Source of the DNA: an uncultured Bacteroidota bacterium | GTDB lineage: Bacteria > Bacteroidota > Bacteroidia > Flavobacteriales > Flavobacteriaceae | Length of the DNA: 64,000 nt | Reading direction: 5' to 3' | Assembly: GCA_902526075.1 (NCBI GenBank) | Contig: CABZJM010000003.1 | Coordinates: 1 to 64,000 of the forward strand | Shown: one piece after another, positions 17,905 through 26,158 of the stretch | How positions within the stretch are numbered: the stretch's first letter is position 1 | How the letters are laid out: every line of letters begins with the position of its first letter | The notes under the pieces: generated by a model | Databases searched by the model: none | Told to the model about the DNA's origin: nothing | The model's input: the letters and a program-made list of their open reading frames with translations, nothing else | Made by a program: the position numbers and the translations under genes

Positions 17905-19614
17905 ATGAAATTTAAATTACTAATCTTACTAATGTTTCTCATATTTTCTTGTGATAGAGAAAATGAAAAATTAGAAATTATAATACAAGAATACCAAAAC
18001 CACGAAGCATATGATTATAAGGATTATCCACTTGGAAATTTTTCAGAGGAACATTTTAGAAGCGAAAAAGAATTTGCTGAAAACCTCTTAGTAAAACTAT
18101 CATATATTGATGTAAAAAAACTTGATGAAAATGACAATATTTCATTCGAGTTATTGTCTTTTGTGCTTGAAGATATAGTAGCATACTATGATTTTGAAAG
18201 ATTTCTAAACCCACTTCTTTCGGATTCTGGTTTTCATAGCAGCCTGGTTTATAATGTGAGACCAATGTATAATTACAACCAGATTAAAAATTATTTAAAT
18301 AAGCTCAATTCAATCCCTCAATATGTTGATCAGTATCTACCACTTTTAAGAAAAGGACTGAAGAAGGGCCTTTCACAACCACTGATTATTTTTGACGGTT
18401 ATGAATCAACATACAATGACCATATAACTAAGGATTTTGAATTAAATTATTTTTACTCCCCTTTTAAAACATTACCAAATGGTTTATCACAGACCCAAAA
18501 AGATTCAGTTCTTATTGAAGCAAAAAAAGCTATTGAAAAAAGTGTAGTCCCTCAATTTATTAGAATTAAAGATTTTTTTGAAAAAGAATACTACCCAAAT
18601 ACAAGAACTAATGTTGGGGTTTCAGAAACCCCTAACGGGGCTGAATTTTATCAAAATAGGATAAATTATTACACAACAAGTACATTATACAGTGCTGATG
18701 AAATTCATCAAATCGGATTAAAGGAAGTAGCACGCATAAAAGAAGAAATGATTAAAATTATTCAAGATTTGAATTTTAAAGGTTCCTTTAAAGAGTTTTT
18801 TAAATTTCTTCGAACCGATGATCAATTTTATGCTAAAACTCCAAAAGAGCTACTTATATATGCAAGGGATATTTCCAAAAGAGCTGATGAACAACTTCCA
18901 AGGTTTTTTAAAACCCTACCGCGAAAACCATATGGAGTTGCTCCGGTTCCTGATGCAATAGCTCCAAAATATACAGGCGGTAGATATGTGGGTACTTCTA
19001 AAAATAGTACCGACCCTGGTTATTACTGGGTAAACACCTATGATTTAAAAAGTAGAACTCTATATACAATTCCCGCTCTAACTGTTCATGAAGCCGTCCC
19101 AGGCCACCATCTACAAAGTGCTCTTAATAATGAATTGGGTGATAGTATTCCTCAATTTAGAAGAAACTTATATTTATCTGCATACGGAGAAGGATGGGGT
19201 TTATACTCCGAGTTTTTAGCCGATGAAATGGGTATTTACACAACACCATATGAACAATTTGGCAAATTTACCTATGAAATGTGGAGAGCTTGTCGATTGG
19301 TAATTGATACTGGTATTCATGCTAAGGGTTGGTCTAGAGAAGAAGCTGTAAATTATATGTCTAATAATACAGCACTATCCTTACACGAAGTAAATACTGA
19401 AATAGATAGATATATCTCATGGCCTGGACAAGCATTGTCTTATAAAATAGGAGAATTAAAAATTCGGGAATTGAGAAATAAAGCAAAACTTGAACTAAAA
19501 GAAAAATTTGATATTAGAGAATTTCATGAAAGAATTTTAGAGTATGGAACTGTAACATTGTCAATTCTTGAGAGGAGAATAAATAATTATATAGAGGTAA
19601 CAAAAAATGACTAA
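17905..19614 (+). CDS. DUF885 family metallopeptidase-like lipoprotein
   Basis: A 569-residue lipoprotein (lipobox IFSC, Cys16), so probably periplasmic or surface-attached. The zinc-site motif HEAVPGHH is at residues 395-402, followed by SAYGEGWGLYSEFLADEMG, which supplies the downstream glutamate expected for this gluzincin-like family. The C-terminal AVNYMSNNTALSLHEVNTEI and SWPGQALSYKIGELKI segments are family hallmarks. Substrates of DUF885 proteins are poorly known. Being embedded in the hydroxyproline operon (8 bases after the dehydrogenase, 8-base overlap with the epimerase) suggests that it frees hydroxyproline from small peptides; this is inference. Confidence 0.85.
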   Translation: MKFKLLILLMFLIFSCDRENEKLEIIIQEYQNHEAYDYKDYPLGNFSEEHFRSEKEFAENLLVKLSYIDVKKLDENDNISFELLSFVLEDIVAYYDFERFLNPLLSDSGFHSSLVYNVRPMYNYNQIKNYLNKLNSIPQYVDQYLPLLRKGLKKGLSQPLIIFDGYESTYNDHITKDFELNYFYSPFKTLPNGLSQTQKDSVLIEAKKAIEKSVVPQFIRIKDFFEKEYYPNTRTNVGVSETPNGAEFYQNRINYYTTSTLYSADEIHQIGLKEVARIKEEMIKIIQDLNFKGSFKEFFKFLRTDDQFYAKTPKELLIYARDISKRADEQLPRFFKTLPRKPYGVAPVPDAIAPKYTGGRYVGTSKNSTDPGYYWVNTYDLKSRTLYTIPALTVHEAVPGHHLQSALNNELGDSIPQFRRNLYLSAYGEGWGLYSEFLADEMGIYTTPYEQFGKFTYEMWRACRLVIDTGIHAKGWSREEAVNYMSNNTALSLHEVNTEIDRYISWPGQALSYKIGELKIRELRNKAKLELKEKFDIREFHERILEYGTVTLSILERRINNYIEVTKND

Positions 19615-20614
19615 ACACATTTTTGATTGCATTGATGCACATACCTGTGGAAATCCAGTTAGATTAATTCTCTCTAAAAAACCTGATTTAGCTGGCTCAT
19701 CAATGAGTCAAAAAAGATCCGATTTTATCAAAAATTTTGATTGGATTAGAAAGTCATTGATGTTTGAGCCTAGGGGTCATGATATTATGAGTGGTGGTAT
19801 GATATTTCCGCCCAATGATCCAAATAATGATTTTTCCATATTATTTTTAGAAACATCCGGTTGCTTACCAATGTGTGGACATGGAACCATTGGTATTGTT
19901 ACTATAGCTCTAGAGGAAAATTTGATAAAACCTAAAGTCGATGGAATTTTAAATATCGAGGTGCCGGCAGGTAATATTATTGTAAAGTATGCAAAAAAAG
20001 GCAGTAAGGTTTTGTGGGTAGAAATAGTCAATGTAGATAGCTATTTAGCTGCAAAAAATCTATTTGTAATTTCAAAAGATCTTGGTAAAATTAATTTTGA
20101 TGTTTCATATGGTGGTAATTTTTATGCAATTATTGAAAAACAAGAAAATTACAGAGATTTAAATGATTATAAAGCTGAACAACTTATTAGCTATTCTAGA
20201 GAAATTAGGGAAAAGATAAATAAAAAATACGTGGACAAGTTTATTCATCCCTTTGACAGTTCTATAAAAGATGTATCTCACATATTATGGGTTGGAAAAG
20301 TAATTAATGAAACATCTTCGTCCAGAAATGCAGTTTTTTATGGTGATAAAGCCATCGATAGGTCTCCGTGTGGAACAGGAAGTTCGGCTCGAATGGCACA
20401 ATTATTTTCTCAAAATAAGCTTGGAGTTGGAGAGGCTTTTATTCACGAAAGCTACATTGGTTCTAAATTTATTTGTAGGGTTGAAAAAAGTACTAAAATT
20501 AAAGATTTTAGCGGAATAACTCCCGTGATAAGAGGGTGGGCTAGAATTCATGGATATAATAAAATAATTGTTGATGATGATGATCAATTTTGTGGTGGTT
20601 TTCAGGTAATTTAA
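19607..20614 (+). CDS. 4-hydroxyproline 2-epimerase (proline racemase family)
   Basis: A 335-residue cofactor-independent epimerase converting trans-4-hydroxy-L-proline to cis-4-hydroxy-D-proline. Both catalytic cysteines are present: Cys90 in LPMCGHGTIG and Cys255 in DRSPCGTGSSAR. The Cys/Cys pair fits an epimerase or racemase and argues against the Cys/Thr 3-hydroxyproline dehydratases of the same family. The N-terminal FDCIDAHTCGNPVRL segment is typical of hydroxyproline epimerases. Its start overlaps the DUF885 end by 8 bases, and the oxidase gene follows after 1 base. Confidence 0.9.
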   Translation: MTKHIFDCIDAHTCGNPVRLILSKKPDLAGSSMSQKRSDFIKNFDWIRKSLMFEPRGHDIMSGGMIFPPNDPNNDFSILFLETSGCLPMCGHGTIGIVTIALEENLIKPKVDGILNIEVPAGNIIVKYAKKGSKVLWVEIVNVDSYLAAKNLFVISKDLGKINFDVSYGGNFYAIIEKQENYRDLNDYKAEQLISYSREIREKINKKYVDKFIHPFDSSIKDVSHILWVGKVINETSSSRNAVFYGDKAIDRSPCGTGSSARMAQLFSQNKLGVGEAFIHESYIGSKFICRVEKSTKIKDFSGITPVIRGWARIHGYNKIIVDDDDQFCGGFQVI

Positions 20615-20615
20615 A

Positions 20616-21863
20616 ATGTCAAAAAGAATATTAATTGTTGGCGGTGGTATAATTGGGATATGTTCGGCATATTACCTGTCTAGGAGTGGTCATGATGTAA
20701 CCATTATTGATAAATACGGAATGAATAGTGGAGCATCTTATGTAAATGCAGGTTATTTATCTCCTGGTCATATTATTCCATTAGCGGCACCAGGCGTCAT
20801 TAAGCAAGGTTTAAAATGGATGTTTAATTCTTCAAGTCCATTTTATATTGAGCCTAGGATAAATGTAGATTTTTTCAAATGGTTATATGCATTTAATAAG
20901 TCATGTTCAGAAAATAATGTAAAAAGTTCTATTGTTCCAATAATTGAAATGTCGCTTTTGAGTCAAGAGTTATTAAAGGACATTAAAAAAGATAATGATA
21001 TGGGTTTTCATTACGATCAAAAGGGGTTGTTGATGTTATGCAAAACCGAAAAATCCCTTGAAAAAGAAAAAGAAGTAGTTGATTTAGCTGTTGAAAGTGG
21101 CCTAAGAGCAAAAATTTTAAATCAAAATGAAATAAAAACGATTGAACCTAGCGTAAGTATAGACTCAATTGGTGCGGCATATTTTTATTGTGATCATCAT
21201 ACAACTCCTGGTGAGTTGATTAATGAATTAAAAGATTACATACAAAAAAAGGGAGTAAAATGTATTACTCACACTGAAATTGAATCTTTTCATATTGAAA
21301 ACAATAATGTTAAATCGGTAAACATCTCAAATCAAAATTTAAGTTTTGACGAATATGTTTTGTCAGCAGGTACTTGGACTTCTAAATTATGTAAAAAGCT
21401 TGGAATTGAACTGCTTCTTCAGGCAGGTAAAGGATATAGTGTAAATCATTCATCAAAAACAGGAATTTCTTGCCCTGCAATTTTGGTTGAACCTAAATGT
21501 GCAATTACCCCGATGAACGGATTTACAAGATATTCTGGAACCATGGAAATTTCGTCGATTAATGATAGGATAAGGAAAAATAGGGTTAATGCAATATGTG
21601 ATGCTGTTGAGTCATTTTATCCTTCAGTTAAAATTCCAGAAATTGACAGGAATGATGCTGGTTATGGGTTTAGACCTATTTCAGCTGATGGAGTCCCATA
21701 TATCGGAAGAACTAAAAATCTTAAAAATGTTATTATTGCTACTGGTCATGCAATGATGGGATGGAGTATGAGTACGGGTACTGGGAAAATCGTTTCAGAA
21801 ATTGTTGACCAAAAACAAACCAGTATTAATATTGGGAGGTTTAACCCGAATCGAAAATTTTAA
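20616..21863 (+). CDS. FAD-dependent D-amino-acid dehydrogenase, probable D-hydroxyproline dehydrogenase
   Basis: A 415-residue DadA-like flavoprotein. The N-terminal ILIVGGGIIGICSAYYLSRSG is the Rossmann FAD-binding motif. The segment GASYVNAGYLSPGHIIPLAAPG matches DadA-type enzymes, and the C-terminal GHAMMGWSMSTGTGK is the second FAD-contact region. In this operon it should oxidise cis-4-hydroxy-D-proline to delta1-pyrroline-4-hydroxy-2-carboxylate, the substrate of the DHDPS-like enzyme at 15390. No N-terminal signal is seen. It ends the operon, sharing a TTAA with the stop of the convergent three-domain gene. Confidence 0.88.
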   Translation: MSKRILIVGGGIIGICSAYYLSRSGHDVTIIDKYGMNSGASYVNAGYLSPGHIIPLAAPGVIKQGLKWMFNSSSPFYIEPRINVDFFKWLYAFNKSCSENNVKSSIVPIIEMSLLSQELLKDIKKDNDMGFHYDQKGLLMLCKTEKSLEKEKEVVDLAVESGLRAKILNQNEIKTIEPSVSIDSIGAAYFYCDHHTTPGELINELKDYIQKKGVKCITHTEIESFHIENNNVKSVNISNQNLSFDEYVLSAGTWTSKLCKKLGIELLLQAGKGYSVNHSSKTGISCPAILVEPKCAITPMNGFTRYSGTMEISSINDRIRKNRVNAICDAVESFYPSVKIPEIDRNDAGYGFRPISADGVPYIGRTKNLKNVIIATGHAMMGWSMSTGTGKIVSEIVDQKQTSINIGRFNPNRKF

Positions 21864-24856
21864 TTCATCTGCATATAATCTTCAGCCATAACCTTATCAA
21901 GAAGTATAATTAATCTTTTTGAATCATCAGTTGAAAAGATAATAGGAGGTTTAATTTTTATTACATTTTTATCTAAACCGTCATTACTCATGAGAACACC
22001 AAGCTCTTTCATTCTATTTACTAAATAGATTGCTTTATCCATTTCAGGGATTAAATTTTGGTTGACAAGTTCTAATCCAATAAATAAACCTCTTCCTCTC
22101 ACATTGCCAATTATTGAATATTTTTTTGCTAATTTTTTTAGCTCACTTACAAGAAATTTCCCAGTTTTGAGAGCATTTTTTTGAAGATTTCTTGAATCGA
22201 TTTCACGAATTACTTCATTTGCAATTCTACATGAAACCGGATTACCACCAAAAGAACTAAAAAACTCTAATCCATTATCAAATTTCTTTGAAATTTCAGC
22301 AGTACAAACAACTGCTCCTATAGGATGACCATTTCCCATTGGCTTACCCAATGTAACTATATCTGGGATGACATCATGTAATTGAAAACCCCAAAATTTT
22401 TCTCCAACTCTTCCAAATCCTGTTTGAACTTCATCAACTATTAGAAGTATATTTTCCCTATCTAAAATTTTCTTACATTTTTTTAGAAATTTTTCCGGCA
22501 GCTCAATTTGTCCTCCGCAACTTATAATTGGCTCAACAATCATTGCACTAATTTTTTTATTTGCTTTTTTAGCTTTTGAGATTATTTTTTCAAATTCAAT
22601 TAAATATTTTTTTCCTGCTCCTTTTCCCCGATGTTTTCCTCTAAATTCATCAGGCATAGGAATTTCAAAAATATTACTTGCCTTACCTTTCCCGCCTTTA
22701 CTATTGTATTTGTAATTACTAATCTCAATTGTTTTATTAGTATTTCCATGATATCCCCCTTGCATTACAATAAAGTTTTCAGAATTCCTGATTACATTAC
22801 TTATTCTAATTGCTAACTCATTAGCTTCACTACCTGAATTAACCAAATATATTTTTGACAATTTTTCTGGAAATTTTGTCGTTAAATTTTTTGAAAGAGA
22901 AATAATTTCGTCATGTAGATACCTTGTATTGGTGTTTAAAACCCCAATTTGTTCTTTTGCTGCTTTAAGAACATTTATATTTTGGTGGCCTACATGGGCA
23001 ATGTTATTTACTGTATCTAAATATTTTTTACCCTTATTTGAATATAAATATTGATTAAATCCTCGAACAATATAGATTGGTGAATTATAGCTTAATTTCA
23101 AGTTTCTAGGTAAATATTTTTTTCTTGAAATTTTTAATTCATCTTCATCAAACTTAGTACTTGCCTTCACATCAATATTTAAAATTAGGTTGGGATTTGG
23201 GCATATACTAGACCATACTTTTTTTTCACTTCCTAGGCAAACCCCTGGAAAGTCATTTTTATAATCAAGAAGTGTTAGCATTATCTGAAAATGTAAGTGA
23301 GGACTCCATCCACCATTTTCTTTGACTGACCCAATCTCAGCAATTTTATCTCCTTTTTCAATAAAATCTCCGACTTTAAGTTTAGATTTTTTCTGATCTG
23401 TTAAATGACCATAAAGTGAATAAAATTTTAAACTCCCAAGACTATGTTCAATTATTATTAACCCCCCATATCCTTTAATTGTTTTATCATTTGTAATTAT
23501 TTTTATGATTCCGTCTTCAATTGAATTAATTGAAGTTTTTTCATTTACCCAAAAATCAATACCAAGATGAGTTGTCCTATTTTCAAACCCCCTTTCAGTT
23601 AATATCTCATAATCAGACGAATCATAAACTGCCCTAGTCTCAAGATAGCCACCAAAAAATGTAGAAAATGGTTTTTGATTTATTTTTTTTTCAAATGAAC
23701 TAATGTCATTTATCAAGTCACTAGAAAGCCATTTACTAGAAACACTTAGGTCTAAACTTTCTAATTTATTAGTTTCATTTTTGTTAAATAAAATATCAAT
23801 GGAAGATTTTTTTTTACCAATTAATTTTTTAAATTTTTTTTCATTTGGGATTGGGGTAAAATCACATGCATTTCTAAAAAAATATGTGGCTAATTCCTGA
23901 CTAATATCAGCCCATTTATCAAAAATCAAAAGCATGTCATCTTTGCTTACCTGTAAGTACTTATTACCAGGATTATATTTTTCATTCAAAAACGATTTTA
24001 AAATTGAAATTGAAATTCTTAAAAGTATTAATTCGTATAAAAACTCTATTTCTATTTCGCTAATTTTAATTTCTGAATTAAAACCTTTAACTATCTCACA
24101 TGCCGAATCAAGTGGATTCATGCTATTGATAATTCCATAGGTACATGTAACAGCTAGTTCATTAATTAGTTGGCTTTTTATACAATCTCCAAAATCGATA
24201 AAGCCTACTATTTTAGGATTTCTTAAATTTTTGGAAACTATTATGTTATTATCATTTAGGTCATTGTGAATTAGGTTTTTTCTTAACCTGTCATATTCAG
24301 ACTGTTTCTTTTTAAAATTAAAAAGAAGTTTTTCAATTATTAGCTGGCGCTTTTTACCAATATCAATCTTTTTATAAAACCTCTCAACCCACAAATAATT
24401 TGATAAATCCCAGTCAAAATCTTCACGCAAATAATTTGAATTAATTTTCTTTAACTTCAAAATAAGTTTTGCACTTTCCAAACCTAATTCATGTCTTAAA
24501 TTTTTATTTATTGGATTTACAGATGACCATAGTCTTCCATGAATCCAGTCATTCATCCTGAAATATCTTATTTCATTTTCCTTGTCAAAAAAAGTAGCAT
24601 AGGATTTTTTATTTAACGTCAATTTATTGTTGCTAGTTTTTTTATAATCCTTCAAATAATTTAGGAGATTGGTTTGAAAATTTACGAATTTTGGGTCTGT
24701 TTTTTTTGGGTAAATTTTAAAGAAATAAGATTTATTTTTTGAATTAAGTTTGAAGTTATCATCACTTTCACCTTCAACTTGAGTGGCTTTAACTTTAATG
24801 CCGTAATTTGAATAAACTAAGTTTTCAATAAACTGTAGTTTGAATTTTTTCTTCAT
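21860..24856 (-). CDS. Three-domain fusion: APH kinase, M23 peptidase, AGXT2L-type PLP phospho-lyase
   Basis: A 998-residue protein from ATG 24856-24854 (an in-frame TTG at 24913 would add 19 residues). Domain 1 (about 20-340) is an aminoglycoside-phosphotransferase-fold kinase: catalytic loop HNDLNDNN at 197-204, metal motif DFGD with Asp221, and a C-lobe pattern like animal hydroxylysine kinase. Domain 2 (about 400-540) is an M23 peptidase with an intact metal set: His430 and Asp434 in HLGID, and HLH at 520-522. Domain 3 (about 590-990) is a class III aminotransferase fold with PLP lysine Lys838 in LGKPMGNGHP, the signature of ethanolamine-phosphate and phosphohydroxylysine phospho-lyases. 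There is no signal peptide, so an M23 domain in the cytoplasm is odd. I infer kinase plus lyase acting in sequence on hydroxylysine or ethanolamine. Confidence 0.88.
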   Translation of the reverse strand: MKKKFKLQFIENLVYSNYGIKVKATQVEGESDDNFKLNSKNKSYFFKIYPKKTDPKFVNFQTNLLNYLKDYKKTSNNKLTLNKKSYATFFDKENEIRYFRMNDWIHGRLWSSVNPINKNLRHELGLESAKLILKLKKINSNYLREDFDWDLSNYLWVERFYKKIDIGKKRQLIIEKLLFNFKKKQSEYDRLRKNLIHNDLNDNNIIVSKNLRNPKIVGFIDFGDCIKSQLINELAVTCTYGIINSMNPLDSACEIVKGFNSEIKISEIEIEFLYELILLRISISILKSFLNEKYNPGNKYLQVSKDDMLLIFDKWADISQELATYFFRNACDFTPIPNEKKFKKLIGKKKSSIDILFNKNETNKLESLDLSVSSKWLSSDLINDISSFEKKINQKPFSTFFGGYLETRAVYDSSDYEILTERGFENRTTHLGIDFWVNEKTSINSIEDGIIKIITNDKTIKGYGGLIIIEHSLGSLKFYSLYGHLTDQKKSKLKVGDFIEKGDKIAEIGSVKENGGWSPHLHFQIMLTLLDYKNDFPGVCLGSEKKVWSSICPNPNLILNIDVKASTKFDEDELKISRKKYLPRNLKLSYNSPIYIVRGFNQYLYSNKGKKYLDTVNNIAHVGHQNINVLKAAKEQIGVLNTNTRYLHDEIISLSKNLTTKFPEKLSKIYLVNSGSEANELAIRISNVIRNSENFIVMQGGYHGNTNKTIEISNYKYNSKGGKGKASNIFEIPMPDEFRGKHRGKGAGKKYLIEFEKIISKAKKANKKISAMIVEPIISCGGQIELPEKFLKKCKKILDRENILLIVDEVQTGFGRVGEKFWGFQLHDVIPDIVTLGKPMGNGHPIGAVVCTAEISKKFDNGLEFFSSFGGNPVSCRIANEVIREIDSRNLQKNALKTGKFLVSELKKLAKKYSIIGNVRGRGLFIGLELVNQNLIPEMDKAIYLVNRMKELGVLMSNDGLDKNVIKIKPPIIFSTDDSKRLIILLDKVMAEDYMQMN

Positions 24857-24963
24857 TATAATTTTAGGCAAATATTCATAATCCAAATTACCAATAACAG
24901 CTTTTAAAAACAATATATATCCTCAATTTCACAAACTATTTTTTATATTAGCCTCTCAATTTT

Positions 24964-25045
24964 GCGGGCGTGGTGGAATTGGTAGACACGCTAGACTTAG
25001 GATCTAGTGCCGCAAGGTGTGAGAGTTCGAGTCTCTCCGCCCGCA
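24964..25045 (+). tRNA. tRNA-Leu (anticodon UAG)
   Basis: An 82-base class II cloverleaf. The acceptor GCGGGCG pairs with CGCCCGC, the D arm carries GGTGGAATTGGTAGACACG, the anticodon stem CTAGA/TCTAG encloses loop CTTAGGA (anticodon TAG), and a variable arm and T arm with GTTCGAGTC follow. CCA is not encoded. The mvaD start codon lies only 18 bases beyond its 3' end. Confidence 0.97.
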
Positions 25046-25063
25046 CAAATTCACTTTCATTTA

Positions 25064-26143
25064 ATGATTATACAAGAATTTACATGCAAAGAAATTAAAA
25101 GGGAAGTAGATGAAATTTCTTTTTCATGGGAATCCCCTAGCAATATTGCTCTCGTGAAATATTGGGGTAAAAATTCTGACCAAACACCTAAAAACCCTTC
25201 AATTAGTTTTACTTTATCTAATTGCAAAACAACAACATCTGTTTCATTTAAAGGAGGAGTAAATAAATCTGATAATATTGATTTTGAATTATTATTCGAG
25301 GGGAAAAAAAATATATCATTTAGACCAAAGATTGAAAAGTTTTTCTCTTTAATTAAAAATTATTGTCCATTTCTTTTGGATTATCATCTTACAATTTCAA
25401 GCTCAAACAGTTTTCCACACAGCAGTGGGATTGCGTCATCCGCAAGCGGTATGAGTGCTTTGTCATTATGTATAATGAGTTTGGAGAAAGAACTTACTTC
25501 TATTAATGATGATTTTTTCTTTAAAAAAGCATCGTTTATTTCTAGAATAGGTTCTGGTAGTGCATGTAGGAGTTTATATGGAGGTATTAACTTTTGGGGA
25601 TCACATTCAGATTTCGCTTTTAGTTCCGACTTATATTCTACTCAGATAAGTGATAATGTTTCTGCTGAGTATAATAATTTTCGAGATGTCATTTTGATAA
25701 TTGATGACAGTAAAAAAGAAGTGTCAAGCTCTGTTGGCCATGAATTAATGAATAACAATCCTTTTTCAGATGTCAGATTCAAAAAGGCTAATAATAATAT
25801 TTCAAAATTGATGAATATTTTAAAGTCAGGAGACTTGAATGAGTTTTGCAAACTAGTTGAAAGTGAAGCACTAATGTTACATGCCCTCATGATGAGTAGT
25901 AATCCTTCTTATATTTTGATGAAACCTGCTACATTATTAGTCATAGATAAAATCAGGCAGTTCAGAATTAATTCAAAAATTCCAGTTTGTTTTACTCTCG
26001 ATGCTGGGGCAAATGTACACGTCTTATTTCCTGAAAAACTCTCAGAAGAAGTGATGGTTTTTATTAGGGAAGAGCTTTCCCTTTTTTGTATTAATCAAAA
26101 TTATATTTCTGATTTTGTTGGATCAGGACCTTTGCAAATCTAA
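25064..26143 (+). CDS. mvaD: Diphosphomevalonate decarboxylase
   Basis: A 359-residue GHMP-superfamily enzyme that makes isopentenyl diphosphate from mevalonate diphosphate. The N-terminal signature SPSNIALVKYWGK and the PSISFTLS segment are diagnostic. The GHMP motif lies in PHSSGIASSASGMSAL, and GSGSACRSLYGG carries the conserved SGSACRS loop. The ATG at 25064 is used; a longer frame would run into the tRNA-Leu gene. With 18 bases between tRNA and start codon there is no obvious room for a separate promoter, so co-transcription with the tRNA is likely. The mevalonate-kinase-like gene follows after 15 bases. Confidence 0.95.
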   Translation: MIIQEFTCKEIKREVDEISFSWESPSNIALVKYWGKNSDQTPKNPSISFTLSNCKTTTSVSFKGGVNKSDNIDFELLFEGKKNISFRPKIEKFFSLIKNYCPFLLDYHLTISSSNSFPHSSGIASSASGMSALSLCIMSLEKELTSINDDFFFKKASFISRIGSGSACRSLYGGINFWGSHSDFAFSSDLYSTQISDNVSAEYNNFRDVILIIDDSKKEVSSSVGHELMNNNPFSDVRFKKANNNISKLMNILKSGDLNEFCKLVESEALMLHALMMSSNPSYILMKPATLLVIDKIRQFRINSKIPVCFTLDAGANVHVLFPEKLSEEVMVFIREELSLFCINQNYISDFVGSGPLQI

Positions 26144-26156
26144 ATTTGTATATTTG
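26141..26156 (+). promoter_or_regulatory. Two adjacent -7-like elements before the mevalonate-kinase-like gene
   Basis: TAAATTTG (26141-26148, overlapping the mvaD stop) is followed directly by TATATTTG (26149-26156). Both match TAnnTTTG. They end 3 bases before the ATG, so a transcript from either would be leaderless or nearly so. Chance in AT-rich DNA is possible. Confidence 0.3.
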
Positions 26157-26158
26157 AT

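Noticed and set aside
23703-24140. Plus-strand open frames opposite the three-domain gene
   Set aside because: They lie wholly antisense to well-supported kinase and linker coding sequence and show no recognisable domain.
25007-25063. In-frame extension of mvaD into the tRNA-Leu gene
   Set aside because: The extra residues come from the tRNA sequence and do not resemble any mvaD N-terminus; ATG 25064 is well placed.
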